64,000 nt of DNA from CAVPHV01 sp963821095 (GTDB lineage Bacteria; Actinomycetota; Acidimicrobiia; Spongiisociales; UBA5794): NCBI GenBank assembly GCA_963821095.1, contig CAWGCJ010000023.1, positions 186,001 through 250,000 on the forward strand, in the 5' to 3' direction. The notes under the pieces were generated by a model that saw nothing but the letters and a program-made list of their open reading frames with translations, did no database searches and had not been told where the DNA came from. Shown piece after piece: positions 50,550 to 59,680 of this stretch (positions are counted from its first letter, which is position 1; each line of letters begins with the position of its first letter). A program made the translations under genes and the position numbers.

Positions 50550-52289
50550 ATGGCCATCGAGAGAGAGACGGGGCTCGCCGAAGGCGCAGCCGAGGCGATG
50601 GAGGAATCCGCATCCGCGGAGTCCGTCGCTGAGACCGAGGCTGCGGCTGAGGCAATCACCGAGGGGGTGATCGCATCTGACGTTGCGGTTGACGGAGCCA
50701 CCGAAACGGCCGCCGAATCTGGCGCGCCGGAAACCACTGAAGGCGGCGAGCCAACGGCTGAAGCCGTAGACGACAGCATCGTCGCTGCCGACGTTGAAGC
50801 CGTAGACGACAGCATCGTCGCTGCCGACGTCGGAGAAGTGGACGATGTGGCTGTCATTGCGGCAACCGCCGAGGAACCCGATCTGCCGGTCGGCGAAGAC
50901 GCCGCAGCAGTGGCGACCGAGGTTGGTGCCGTTGAAGCCGTATCTGAAGCGATTGCGGATGAGGTAGCTGTCGCCGAGGCGGAGGTTCCGGTTGAGCCGG
51001 CCCCGCCATCAGTTGGCGACCGTCCACCCATCACCGCGCCTAGTGACCTCGGAGACGTGCCGAACGATCTGAGCGCCGACGACTTTGCCGCAGCCGTCGA
51101 GCGGACCGTATTCGAGTTCAAAGAGGGTGACATCGTTGCCGGCACCGTCGTGCGGGTAGACCCCGACGAGGTGCTCGTCGATATCGGCTTCAAGTCGGAA
51201 GGTGTCATTCCTTCCAAGGAACTCTCGATTCGCAACAGTGCCAGCCCGGGCGAAGTAGTCACCGTTGGCGATGCCATCGAAGCCCTCGTCCTCCAAATGG
51301 AAGACGAGTCGGGGCGCCTGGTGCTCTCGAAGAAGCGCGCGCAGTACGAGCGGGCATGGGGCCGCATCGAGAAGGTCATGAACGAGGGCGGCACCGTCGC
51401 CGGACCCGTGATCGAGGTCGTCAAGGGCGGCCTCATCGTCGATATCGGTTTGCGCGGCTTCCTGCCGGCCTCTCTGGTCGACCTCCGTCGAGTTCGTGAC
51501 CTGCACCCCTTCGTCGGCGAGATCATCGAGGCCAAGGTCATCGAACTCGACAAGAACCGCAACAACGTTGTCTTGTCGCGCCGTGCCTTTCTCGAAGAGG
51601 CCCAGGCCGAGCAGCGCCACGCCTTCTTGGATGAACTGCAGCCGGGCGACCTGCGCAAGGGAACGGTTTCTTCCGTCGTCAACTTTGGCGCCTTTGTCGA
51701 TCTCGGAGGCATGGACGGGCTCGTCCACGTGTCCGAGCTGTCGTGGCAGCATGTCAGCCACCCCGGCGAGGTTGTCTCGGTCGGTGACGAAGTCACGATC
51801 AAGGTGCTCGAGGTCGATCGTGACCGCGAACGGATCTCGTTGTCGATTCGCCAGACCAGGGAAGATCCTTGGGAGGAATTCGCTCGTGAGATCAGCGTCG
51901 GCGAGATCGTCGACGGAGCCGTCACCAAGACGGTTCCGTTTGGCGCCTTTGTCTCGGTGGGCGAGGGCGTCGAAGGTCTGGTCCATGTCTCAGAAATCGC
52001 GATGCATCACGTCGAGAGCCCGGAGCTCGAATTGTCGATCGGTCAACAGGTACGGGTAAAGGTGACGGAGGTCGATGCCGACAGACGTCGGGTGAGCCTG
52101 TCAATAAAGCAGGCACTTCCCGAGTGGGAGGAACGCTCGACGTGGAGCGACAAACGAACCCAGAGTCGGCCGAAGCGACAGGAATTCCAGCGTGAAGAAG
52201 AAGCAGCGCAGGAACCGTCATTCAGCGCCGATGCCTCTTTGGAGGCCATTCTCCAGGAGCTCAAGGAGAAGGGTATCGGCAGAAGCTGA
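50550..52289 (+). CDS. rpsA: ribosomal protein S1 with a long acidic N-terminal extension
   Basis: 579 residues. Four S1 (OB-fold) domains start near residues 190 (EGDIVAGTVVRVDPDEVLV), 283, 368 (GTVSSVVNFGAFVDLGGMDG) and 453 (GAVTKTVPFGAFVSVGEGVEG). S1 binds mRNA at the 30S subunit. Residues 1 to about 180 form an Ala/Glu/Val-rich acidic tail of low complexity with an exact 12-residue duplication (EAVDDSIVAADV). ATG 50550 has AAGGAG about 14 nt upstream, rather far. A later start is possible but the extension is open and codon-typical. Confidence 0.9.
   Translation: MAIERETGLAEGAAEAMEESASAESVAETEAAAEAITEGVIASDVAVDGATETAAESGAPETTEGGEPTAEAVDDSIVAADVEAVDDSIVAADVGEVDDVAVIAATAEEPDLPVGEDAAAVATEVGAVEAVSEAIADEVAVAEAEVPVEPAPPSVGDRPPITAPSDLGDVPNDLSADDFAAAVERTVFEFKEGDIVAGTVVRVDPDEVLVDIGFKSEGVIPSKELSIRNSASPGEVVTVGDAIEALVLQMEDESGRLVLSKKRAQYERAWGRIEKVMNEGGTVAGPVIEVVKGGLIVDIGLRGFLPASLVDLRRVRDLHPFVGEIIEAKVIELDKNRNNVVLSRRAFLEEAQAEQRHAFLDELQPGDLRKGTVSSVVNFGAFVDLGGMDGLVHVSELSWQHVSHPGEVVSVGDEVTIKVLEVDRDRERISLSIRQTREDPWEEFAREISVGEIVDGAVTKTVPFGAFVSVGEGVEGLVHVSEIAMHHVESPELELSIGQQVRVKVTEVDADRRRVSLSIKQALPEWEERSTWSDKRTQSRPKRQEFQREEEAAQEPSFSADASLEAILQELKEKGIGRS
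50760..50831 (+). repeat. 36-bp tandem duplication inside rpsA
   Basis: Units 50760-50795 and 50796-50831 differ only at the last base. They encode EAVDDSIVAADV twice, in the acidic extension. Confidence 0.9.
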
Positions 52290-52405
52290 TACTCCGATCC
52301 TTGACTTCGGGGACTCGGCTGCCAGGCTAATCCGGCACTCTGGATTCGTGCTCAACTCCAGGTCGTGTGGTGCGCGTACATCGGTAACCGGAAGGGCCAA
52401 GTGAC

Positions 52406-53401
52406 ATGGGCAGACGAACGATTGTATTAGTGGTGGCGCTGGTGCTTGCAGCGGTGTCCGCCTTTGCGGTGTGGCAGTACCTCACCAACGTCCGCGACAT
52501 AGAACGCGAGGCGATCGTTGAGGTGAAGGTGTGGCGGGCCGATGAGCCCATCGCCACCGGCGATCCCGGCGAAGACGCCAAGCCGCTCATCGTGGAAGGC
52601 ACCGCGTTGTACGAGAACATCGTGTTCGAAGGCTCGACCATCCTCTGTTCCGGTCCGGTCTCGAGCAGCGACGACCCCACGCTGTGTCAAGCCAACCCGA
52701 GCGACATCGATTCCTTGCTGTCGGGGACGGTTGCTGCCGGGCCGATCTCGGCCGGTCAGTTGATCACTCAGGAAATGTTCGTGACGCCGGCGGAGCTGAA
52801 CTCGATCAGCCTGTCCGAGTCCATCCCGCAAGGCAAGGTTGCGATTTCGATCCGGCCGTCCGAGGCCGACGCTGTTGGTGGATTCATCCGCCCCGGTGAT
52901 CGGGTCAACATCCTGGCTTCGGCCTCGATCCAGCTCAGCCAGTCGCTCGAGTTGCTGAAGAACCCCGACTTGCGCGAGCTTCTCTTGGGCGCCGACTTCG
53001 GTGGAGGCACCACGGCACCGCCGACGACCCCGGGCGCACCGACCGAGGGCGAAGAGGTTCTGGACCCCGTTGCCGAGTTCGTCAACACCTTCCCCAACTC
53101 GATCCAGTTCACCCAGACGGTGCTGCAAAACATCGAAGTACTCGCCATCGGCGCCGACACGCGACCTTCGCCGCTTGGAACCGGACTGGAGCCGCAGGGC
53201 AGCCAGATCGTTGTGCTCGAGGTCACGCCCGAGCAGGCCGAGCAGGTTGAATTTGCCGAGCAATACACCAGCATTGAATTGAGCCTGCTGCCGTCCGAGT
53301 TCCCGTACACTGAGTTCGAAGCCCGTGGCGTTCTCGTCGACGATTTGTTCGACGTGGTTACGCGTATCCAGGAGCAGTTGGAGGCGGCCTTTGGCAGCTG
53401 A
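52406..53401 (+). CDS. cpaB: Flp pilus assembly protein CpaB
   Basis: 331 residues. One N-terminal helix (TIVLVVALVLAAVSAFAVWQYL) and an SAF-like region (EGTALYENIV, ISAGQLITQEMFV) followed by SIPQGKVAISIRPSEADAVGGFIRPGDRVNIL, the CpaB/RcpC signature. It is membrane anchored and helps pilus assembly. First gene of the tad operon. The TTG start of cpaE lies 11 bp before its stop. The 117 bp upstream to rpsA hold no other gene. Confidence 0.9.
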   Translation: MGRRTIVLVVALVLAAVSAFAVWQYLTNVRDIEREAIVEVKVWRADEPIATGDPGEDAKPLIVEGTALYENIVFEGSTILCSGPVSSSDDPTLCQANPSDIDSLLSGTVAAGPISAGQLITQEMFVTPAELNSISLSESIPQGKVAISIRPSEADAVGGFIRPGDRVNILASASIQLSQSLELLKNPDLRELLLGADFGGGTTAPPTTPGAPTEGEEVLDPVAEFVNTFPNSIQFTQTVLQNIEVLAIGADTRPSPLGTGLEPQGSQIVVLEVTPEQAEQVEFAEQYTSIELSLLPSEFPYTEFEARGVLVDDLFDVVTRIQEQLEAAFGS

Positions 53402-54578
53402 TGGAGGGACCTTCTCGGTCCTGCTCGTTGACGCAGATGATGGGTTCGTCGAAGACACCCGTAGTTTGCTCGAGGGCAACAAGGTCTACACGGCCCGCAA
53501 TATCACCGACGCCCAGCGCCGGTTGGTTGAAGAGGGCATTGAGGTAGCGATTGTCGGCCCCTCCTTCGCCCATGAGGCGGGGGTCGCCGAATCGAGCCTG
53601 CTGTTCGACGTGCAACCGTCCCTTCCGGTGGTCCTGGTCACCGAGGCCATGAACACCGACGTCCTGCGCGCAGCCTTGCGGGCCGGCATCAAAGACGTGA
53701 TCGAGACACCGCTCACGATTCCCAAGGTGGAGGACGCCTTGGGGATCGTCAGCCAACTGCAGCAGGTGGTCGATTCCAAGGCCGCTCGCAAGGCCAAAAT
53801 CGGCAAAGTTGTGACGATCATGTCCCCCAAGGGTGGAGCCGGCAAGACGATGACGACCGTCAACGTCGCCCTGAGCCTCGCCCAGTGGGGAGATCCCACC
53901 CGGGTGGTGATCCTCGATGCCGACCTCCAGTTCGGCGATGTCTGCATCTCGTTGCAGGTGGACCCGCGGCACACCATCGTCGACGTCGCACGCGACATCG
54001 ACAAGCTCGACGAGCCGTTGCTCGACAGCCTGCTTGCTCGGCACACGTCGGGGATGCGAGTGCTCTCGGCGCCGCTGGAGCCGTCTCTGGCCGATGAGAT
54101 CTCGACCCAGGTCGTGGTCAAGACGATCGGCATGCTCAAACGCATGTTCGAATACATCATCATCGACACCGCCCCGTTCCTCGACGAACCTGTGCTTTCG
54201 ATTCTCGAGCGCTCGGATATCGTCCTGCTGGTTGTGGACATGGACCTGCCGAGCGTCAAGAACGCCAAGCTGGCCCTCGACACCCTCCGCCTGATCAAGT
54301 TCCCGTTCGAGAAGATCCGGCTTGTTCTGAACCGGGTCAATTCGAAGGCACGCCTCGATATCGACGAAATGGAGCGTTCGCTCGGCCTCGAAGTTCAAGC
54401 TGCCATCTCTTCAGACAAGCTGGTTCCCCGGGCCGTCAACGAAGGCGAACCGGTGGTCTCGCTGTACGCGCGGTCGCGGGTGGCTCGGGACCTGCGGAGC
54501 GTCGCCCGTCTCGTCGTCGACGAGGATTTTGAAGAACCTACTGAAGAGGAGCCGAAAGGCCGCCGATGGTTTCGGTAG
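53391..54578 (+). CDS. cpaE: pilus assembly ATPase CpaE (TadZ)
   Basis: 395 residues from TTG 53391 (GGAG 7 nt upstream). An atypical receiver-like domain (about 7-120, starting SVLLVDADDGFVEDT) precedes a MinD/ParA ATPase with deviant Walker A SPKGGAGKTMTTVNVAL (about 144) and IIIDTAPFLDEPVLS. TadZ proteins place the pilus machine in the cell. The nearest ATG is out of frame, so TTG is the best start. Confidence 0.9.
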   Translation: MAADGGTFSVLLVDADDGFVEDTRSLLEGNKVYTARNITDAQRRLVEEGIEVAIVGPSFAHEAGVAESSLLFDVQPSLPVVLVTEAMNTDVLRAALRAGIKDVIETPLTIPKVEDALGIVSQLQQVVDSKAARKAKIGKVVTIMSPKGGAGKTMTTVNVALSLAQWGDPTRVVILDADLQFGDVCISLQVDPRHTIVDVARDIDKLDEPLLDSLLARHTSGMRVLSAPLEPSLADEISTQVVVKTIGMLKRMFEYIIIDTAPFLDEPVLSILERSDIVLLVVDMDLPSVKNAKLALDTLRLIKFPFEKIRLVLNRVNSKARLDIDEMERSLGLEVQAAISSDKLVPRAVNEGEPVVSLYARSRVARDLRSVARLVVDEDFEEPTEEEPKGRRWFR

Positions 54579-54609
54579 TCCGGTCCACTTTTGAAATGGG
54601 AGAACCTCA

Positions 54610-55956
54610 ATGAGCCTTGCCGATCGCGTGAAAGCCGCCAAAGCGGCAGAGGTCACTTTCGACGGCCAACGCGAGGAGATGCGCCAGGAGCTACGGCGCA
54701 AGCTCCACTACAAAGTCGTTGAGGGTCTCGGCCCGACGCTGTACGACCGTCAGATGAGTGATGCGGAGCTGAAGCTTCGCGTGATGGAGATGCTGGAGTG
54801 GGCCCTCGACCAAGAGGAATCCGTTCCGCTCTCGAGGGCCGACCGTCTTCAACTCCTCCAGGAGATTGCCGACGATGTCCTCGGCTACGGGCCGATCGAT
54901 CCTTACCTGAGCGACGCCGACGTGACGGAAGTCATGGTCAACGGCCCGCACCAGGTGTGGATTGAGCGTGCCGGCCGTCTGACCCGCACCGACACGAAGT
55001 TCGTCGACTCGACCCACCTCGAGCGCATCATTGAGAAGATCGTCGGCCAGGTCGGCCGACGGATCGACGAATCGACTCCGATGGTCGACGCCCGCCTTCC
55101 GGACGGTTCCCGTGTGAATGCCGTCATTCACCCGCTCGCCATTGGCGGTCCCTTCCTGACCATTCGTAAGTTTGCCGTTGATCCGTTCACCAGCGACGAC
55201 CTTGTCGCAATGGGGGCGATGAGCGACGCCACCGCGAGCTTCCTGCGTCGCTGCGTGCAGGGCAGGCTCAATACGATCGTCTCCGGTTCCACCGGTTCCG
55301 GTAAGACGACGCTGCTCAACGTGCTTTCCAGCTACATCCCCGACAACGAGCGGATCGTGACGGTAGAGGACGCTGCTGAGCTCCGCCTCAACCAGATCCA
55401 CGTGCTGAGCCTCGAGTCCCGTCCCCCGAACCTCGAGGGCAAGGGGCAGGTCACGATTCGTGACCTCGTTCGCAACTGCTTGCGGATGCGTCCCGATCGG
55501 ATCGTCGTCGGTGAGGTTCGTGGCGGTGAGGCATTGGACATGCTCCAGGCCATGAACACCGGTCACGACGGTTCACTCACCACGGTGCACAGCAACTCAC
55601 CTCGTGACACCTTGGCTCGTATCGAGACCATGGTGTTGATGTCCGGCATGGATCTTCCCATCCGAGCGATCCGTGAACAGGTGGCATCGGCCGTCGACCT
55701 CATTGTCCACTTGCACCGCCTTCGTGACGGAAGTCGCCGGGTGACGCACGTGACGGAGGTGGTCGGCATGGAGGGCGAGATCATCACGATGCAGGATCTC
55801 TTCCTGTTCGACTACGGCATGGGCATCGACGAAGCCGGCATGTACAAGGGACACCTCAAGGCGACCGGGATTCGGCCTTCATTCAGTGACCATCTCGAGA
55901 ACTTCGGGATCCAGCTGTCTGCGGATCTCTTCCACCCGGAGCCGTTCGCACGATGA
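54610..55956 (+). CDS. cpaF: pilus assembly ATPase CpaF (TadA)
   Basis: 448 residues, a secretion/pilus hexameric ATPase. Walker A GSTGSGKTTLLNVL (about 225), Asp box RIVTVEDAAELRL, Walker B RMRPDRIVVGEVRGGEA and His box MNTGHDGSLTTVHSN are all present. It powers pilus extension and possibly retraction from the inner face of the membrane. The stop overlaps tadB. Confidence 0.96.
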   Translation: MSLADRVKAAKAAEVTFDGQREEMRQELRRKLHYKVVEGLGPTLYDRQMSDAELKLRVMEMLEWALDQEESVPLSRADRLQLLQEIADDVLGYGPIDPYLSDADVTEVMVNGPHQVWIERAGRLTRTDTKFVDSTHLERIIEKIVGQVGRRIDESTPMVDARLPDGSRVNAVIHPLAIGGPFLTIRKFAVDPFTSDDLVAMGAMSDATASFLRRCVQGRLNTIVSGSTGSGKTTLLNVLSSYIPDNERIVTVEDAAELRLNQIHVLSLESRPPNLEGKGQVTIRDLVRNCLRMRPDRIVVGEVRGGEALDMLQAMNTGHDGSLTTVHSNSPRDTLARIETMVLMSGMDLPIRAIREQVASAVDLIVHLHRLRDGSRRVTHVTEVVGMEGEIITMQDLFLFDYGMGIDEAGMYKGHLKATGIRPSFSDHLENFGIQLSADLFHPEPFAR

Positions 55957-57008
55957 CGCGCCGCATCCTCACCCTCAGCGTGTTCCTCGCCGGCTTCATG
56001 TTGGCGATGATCGGCCCGGCACTCGCCCAGGACTCCTCAGGCAGTTCGACGACGGACATCTTGCTGATCGTTGGTGCCGTGGCCGCAGGGGTTGCGCTGT
56101 TCCTGCTGATCATGATCATCTTCGGTCCCAACAAGGCCGTCGAGCGTGACCTGAGTGGTCGACTCGGTACCTACGCTTCGCAAACCGAGAAGAAGGGCAA
56201 GTTCAAGAACCCCTTCTTGCGGCGGTTTGCGAGCAAGGCTGAGAGTGTTGCCGAGCGCCGCGGCATGACCGGGATGATCGAGACCGCGCTCGAGCAAGCC
56301 AACATGCCGATCAGCCCGGGAGAAGCCATCGCCGGCGCCCTCGGTGTTTCGATCGTCGTCGGGTTGCTGGCCGGTCTGTTCACTCGGAACATCATCTGGG
56401 CGCTGGCCTTCGCTGCCGGCACGCTCCTCATCGCCGCCGTCGCAGTGCAGACTGTGGCCCGCCGCGAGCGGGTCAAATTCGAGAACCAGTTGCCTGACAC
56501 GCTCAACCTGATCTCGACCTCTTTGCGCGCTGGGTACTCGTTGCTGCAGGCACTCGAAGCCGTGGCCTCTGAGTCACCTGAGCCGACGGGCCGTGAGTTT
56601 GGTCGGGCCATCAACGAGACTCGACTCGGCCGGAGCCCGGTCGACTCCCTCAAGGATGTGGCCGAGCGCATGCAGTCGGTGGACTTCGACTGGGCGGTGC
56701 TTGCCATCAGCATCCAGCGTGAGGTTGGTGGCAACCTTGCCGAGGTGTTGCAGACGGCTGCCGAGACGATGCTGCACCGCAATCGACTTCGCCGGGAGAT
56801 GAAGGCGCTCACCGCAGAAGGTCGCATCTCTGCGATCGTGCTGAGTGCGCTCCCGATTCTCCTTTTTGCATTCCTCTACTTGTCGAATCCGACGTATCTC
56901 GAACCGCTCTTCAGCACGATCTACGGAATCATCGCACTGGTGGTTGCCGGGTTGTTGATGATCGCCGGCATCGTATGGCTCAACAAGATCGTGACGATCG
57001 AGGTATAG
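55953..57008 (+). CDS. tadB: pilus assembly membrane protein TadB
   Basis: 351 residues with ATGA overlap to cpaF. The first helix resembles a signal peptide (LTLSVFLAGFMLAMIGPALAQ), then come three more helices and one T2SS-F domain (LPDTLNLISTSLRAGYSLLQAL, VGGNLAEVLQTAAETM). It forms the membrane platform with TadC above the CpaF ATPase. Confidence 0.93.
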   Translation: MTRRILTLSVFLAGFMLAMIGPALAQDSSGSSTTDILLIVGAVAAGVALFLLIMIIFGPNKAVERDLSGRLGTYASQTEKKGKFKNPFLRRFASKAESVAERRGMTGMIETALEQANMPISPGEAIAGALGVSIVVGLLAGLFTRNIIWALAFAAGTLLIAAVAVQTVARRERVKFENQLPDTLNLISTSLRAGYSLLQALEAVASESPEPTGREFGRAINETRLGRSPVDSLKDVAERMQSVDFDWAVLAISIQREVGGNLAEVLQTAAETMLHRNRLRREMKALTAEGRISAIVLSALPILLFAFLYLSNPTYLEPLFSTIYGIIALVVAGLLMIAGIVWLNKIVTIEV

Positions 57009-57010
57009 CT

Positions 57011-57916
57011 ATGGATCAGACACTTCTCTTCGCAACCGTGGCCATCGGAGTCACCATGTTCGCCCTGATCATGTATGTCGGCATGGGCGTGGTCAAGGCT
57101 CGCGAGAGCAGCTCAAATCGGCTGCAAAGCCTGACGCCGACCCGGTCAGAGGTCCTCTCGAGCGGATTCAACGAGCGCGCCGTGGCGCCCGTCGTCCAGG
57201 GCATCGGCCGATTGGGAATGCGCTTCACCCCTCAGGGTTGGGGGGCAAAGACCAACCACAGGCTTGTCATCGCCGGGTGGTTCCCAAAGATCGATGCCAA
57301 CTCGTGGGCCGCGATCAGACTGGTTGCCCTCGTCGTTTCCATCGTTGCTGCGTTCTTCCTGTCCGGCTATGTCGATGGCAACACGAAGCTGCTTGTCGGT
57401 GGCTTGGTCGTCGCGGCCGGCTTCTTCGGTCCCGAATCCGTTTTGTCCCGCAAGATCGACGACCGTCGCAAGGCGATCGAGAAGGATCTCCCCGACGTGA
57501 TCGACCTCCTTGTCATCAGCGTTGAGGCCGGCCTCGGTTTTGAGGCGGCGTTGGGCAGGGTCGTGCAGAACGTTCCCGGTCAGCTCAGCGACGAGTTCTC
57601 GAGAATGTTGCAGGAGACTCGGGTGGGTGTCAGTCGGCAGGAAGCAATGAAGTCGCTGGCACAGCGCACCGACGTCGATGACCTCAACTCGTTCATCCTG
57701 GCGATGAACCAGGCCGATGCGTTCGGCGTTTCGATCGCCAGAATGCTCCGGGTGCAGGCCGATGAGATCCGGGTGCGGCGTCGGCAGCGCGCCCAGGAGC
57801 GGGCCTTTGCGGCGCCGGTCAAGATGACCTTCCCGCTGGTGTTCTGCATCTTCCCCGCGATCTTCACGGTGCTGCTCGGTCCCGCCTTCATTCAGATCTT
57901 TGAGACCATCCTCTGA
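57011..57916 (+). CDS. tadC: pilus assembly membrane protein TadC
   Basis: 301 residues from ATG 57011, 2 bp after tadB. One T2SS-F domain with LPDVIDLLVISVEAGLGFEAAL and LAQRTDVDDLNSFILAMNQA, flanked by helices near 10-30, 115-155 and 275-300. Partner of TadB. The next gene's TTG start overlaps its end. Confidence 0.93.
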   Translation: MDQTLLFATVAIGVTMFALIMYVGMGVVKARESSSNRLQSLTPTRSEVLSSGFNERAVAPVVQGIGRLGMRFTPQGWGAKTNHRLVIAGWFPKIDANSWAAIRLVALVVSIVAAFFLSGYVDGNTKLLVGGLVVAAGFFGPESVLSRKIDDRRKAIEKDLPDVIDLLVISVEAGLGFEAALGRVVQNVPGQLSDEFSRMLQETRVGVSRQEAMKSLAQRTDVDDLNSFILAMNQADAFGVSIARMLRVQADEIRVRRRQRAQERAFAAPVKMTFPLVFCIFPAIFTVLLGPAFIQIFETIL

Positions 57917-59285
57917 GGACGTAGCCCCCGAGCCGCCCCGGCCCCAGGCCGGGTGGCATGGCTTGACCATTCGCCACCTCTGGCTCTTGGTGCCGCTGGC
58001 CATGGTTGGCTACCGGGCAGGTGCCGCCCTTTCGGACAACTCGTTCCTGTGGCATGTCCGAGCCGGCACGCTGCAACTCGACACGGGTGAAGTGCTGCGC
58101 AGCGATCCGTTCTCGTTTACGGCATCGGGGGCGGCGTGGCGGACTCAGTCGTGGTTGCTCGACCTCGGGTACGGGGGATTGGACGAGCGTATCGACGGAC
58201 TCGCCTGGGTGCCATGGTTTGTGTTCGTCGTCGGGTGTTGTCTCTTTGCGTTCGTCGGCCTCATTGCCTACTGGGCAACGAGGGACGTGACCCGGGCCGG
58301 GATCGTGATGACTCTTGTCGCATGGATTGGGACGATCTTCATTGTCCCGCGGCCGGTGCTGGTGTCCTTCTTGTTGCTGGCAGCCCTCGTTGCCGCCCTG
58401 CGCTTTCCCGGTCGGCTGGCCTGGGCCATGGTGCTGCTCATCTGGATCTGGGCCGCGATCCACGGTTCGTGGGTGATGGGTGTTGGCCTGATCGGCCTCG
58501 AGGCGCTGCGGCGCCGATCCTGGCGTCTCGTTGCCACTGCGGCAGTTGCCGGGTTGGCATCGCTGGCGACGGCCCACGGGATCGGAACCTGGCAAGTGAC
58601 GTGGGAGTTCTTTCAGAATCGTGGCGCTCTCGAGTATCTCTCTGAGTGGCAGAGGCCCAATTTCCTGTGGCCCCTGCTGTGGCCATACGTGCTGGCCGTC
58701 CTCGCCATCGGGTACCTGGCGTTCCGGCGGCGCCTGCACTGGGCCGACGCCATTGTCATTGTGCCCTTTGCGATCTTCGGCACCTTGGCGACCCGGAGCG
58801 TGTTTCCGGCCCTCCTTGTGCTACTGCCGTTCGCGGCCCAGGCGCTGCGGCCGAACGTCGAGGCTCCCGCTCGCTCCGGGATTCCGATTCTGAACTGGGG
58901 CATCGCCGCGGCGATCATGGCGATGGCGTTGCTCGGCGTCACGCAGTCGCCCAGCATCAACGAACGTGTGTCGCCTCCTGCGGTGGCGCGGGCTGCGCTG
59001 GAGCCCGGGCGGGTGTTCCATGGCCCGGGAGCGGGCGGCGCTTTGATCTACACGGAATGGCCCGATCGACTCGTCTATGTCGATGATCGCGCCGAGCTCT
59101 ACGGTGCCGAGATGTTCCAAGTGACGATTGCTGCCATGGAGGGTGATGGCTACGACGAGGTGTTTGCCCTCTGGGAACTCGATCAGGCGCTATTGAAGGC
59201 GGATTGGCCGCTCGTCGACGCCTTGGCTGCCGACGGGTGGACGGAACGGTATCGGGACGCCAATTGGGTGGTGTTGGCCCGATAG
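57900..59285 (+). CDS. polytopic membrane protein, GT-C glycosyltransferase-like
   Basis: 461 residues from TTG 57900, overlapping the end of tadC by 17 bp; no ATG or GTG is better placed. About ten to eleven helices. The first extracytoplasmic loop, DNSFLWHVRAGTLQLDTG then SDPFSFTASGAAWRTQSWL, resembles the Asp-bearing loop of PMT/ArnT-like GT-C enzymes that use polyprenyl-linked sugars. The C-terminal 90 residues are soluble (RLVYVDDRAELYG). At the end of the tad operon it may glycosylate pilus proteins, which is inference. Confidence 0.6.
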   Translation: MRPSSEDVAPEPPRPQAGWHGLTIRHLWLLVPLAMVGYRAGAALSDNSFLWHVRAGTLQLDTGEVLRSDPFSFTASGAAWRTQSWLLDLGYGGLDERIDGLAWVPWFVFVVGCCLFAFVGLIAYWATRDVTRAGIVMTLVAWIGTIFIVPRPVLVSFLLLAALVAALRFPGRLAWAMVLLIWIWAAIHGSWVMGVGLIGLEALRRRSWRLVATAAVAGLASLATAHGIGTWQVTWEFFQNRGALEYLSEWQRPNFLWPLLWPYVLAVLAIGYLAFRRRLHWADAIVIVPFAIFGTLATRSVFPALLVLLPFAAQALRPNVEAPARSGIPILNWGIAAAIMAMALLGVTQSPSINERVSPPAVARAALEPGRVFHGPGAGGALIYTEWPDRLVYVDDRAELYGAEMFQVTIAAMEGDGYDEVFALWELDQALLKADWPLVDALAADGWTERYRDANWVVLAR

Positions 59286-59329
59286 GGACGGTTGGCTCGG
59301 GACGGCGTACAACGTGGTCCCCCAAATAG

Positions 59330-59355
59330 GGAAAGGGCCCCGAAGGGCCCTTTCC
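59330..59355. terminator. bidirectional terminator between the tad operon and flp
   Basis: 11-bp perfect stem GGAAAGGGCCC / GGGCCCTTTCC with loop CGAA, which is a TTCG tetraloop on the minus strand. It lies 44 bp past the plus-strand stop and 18 bp past the flp stop. Confidence 0.75.
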
Positions 59356-59373
59356 AATCTCGGTTGCGGGAAC

Positions 59374-59544
59374 CTAGAGGTTGCTGGCGATGTTGTCGAA
59401 GTTGCTGTCGACCTCTTTGCCGACCGTGGTGATGGCCAGAATGGCCACAACTGCGATCAGGGCAACGAGCAGTGCGTACTCAACAAGGCTGGCGCCCTCT
59501 TCGTTGGTCATGCGGCTCTGAATGGCCGTCCACATGCGAAGCAT
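59374..59544 (-). CDS. flp: Flp-type pilin
   Basis: 56 residues, the usual size of Flp/Fap pilins. ATG 59544 has AGGAGG 8 nt upstream. The prepilin leader ends in TNEEG and is followed by ASLVEYALLVALIAVVAIL, with the type IVb Gly cleavage site, Glu +5 and Tyr +6. The end is VDSNFDNIASNL. This is the main subunit of the tad pilus. It sits alone, facing the assembly operon, so its level can be set separately. The 59545-59680 interval carries its promoter side and nothing else I can assign. Confidence 0.95.
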   Translation of the reverse strand: MLRMWTAIQSRMTNEEGASLVEYALLVALIAVVAILAITTVGKEVDSNFDNIASNL

Positions 59545-59680
59545 TTCTGTCTACCTCCTATGGCAGGGTGATCCACTAGCAACGGTACGCCAGTGGTGGG
59601 GGATTGGCCATAGGCCGGGCGACCTATTTACCACGGAGCGTGTCGACACACTACGTAACGTGGCAATTGTCGTTCGGAGG

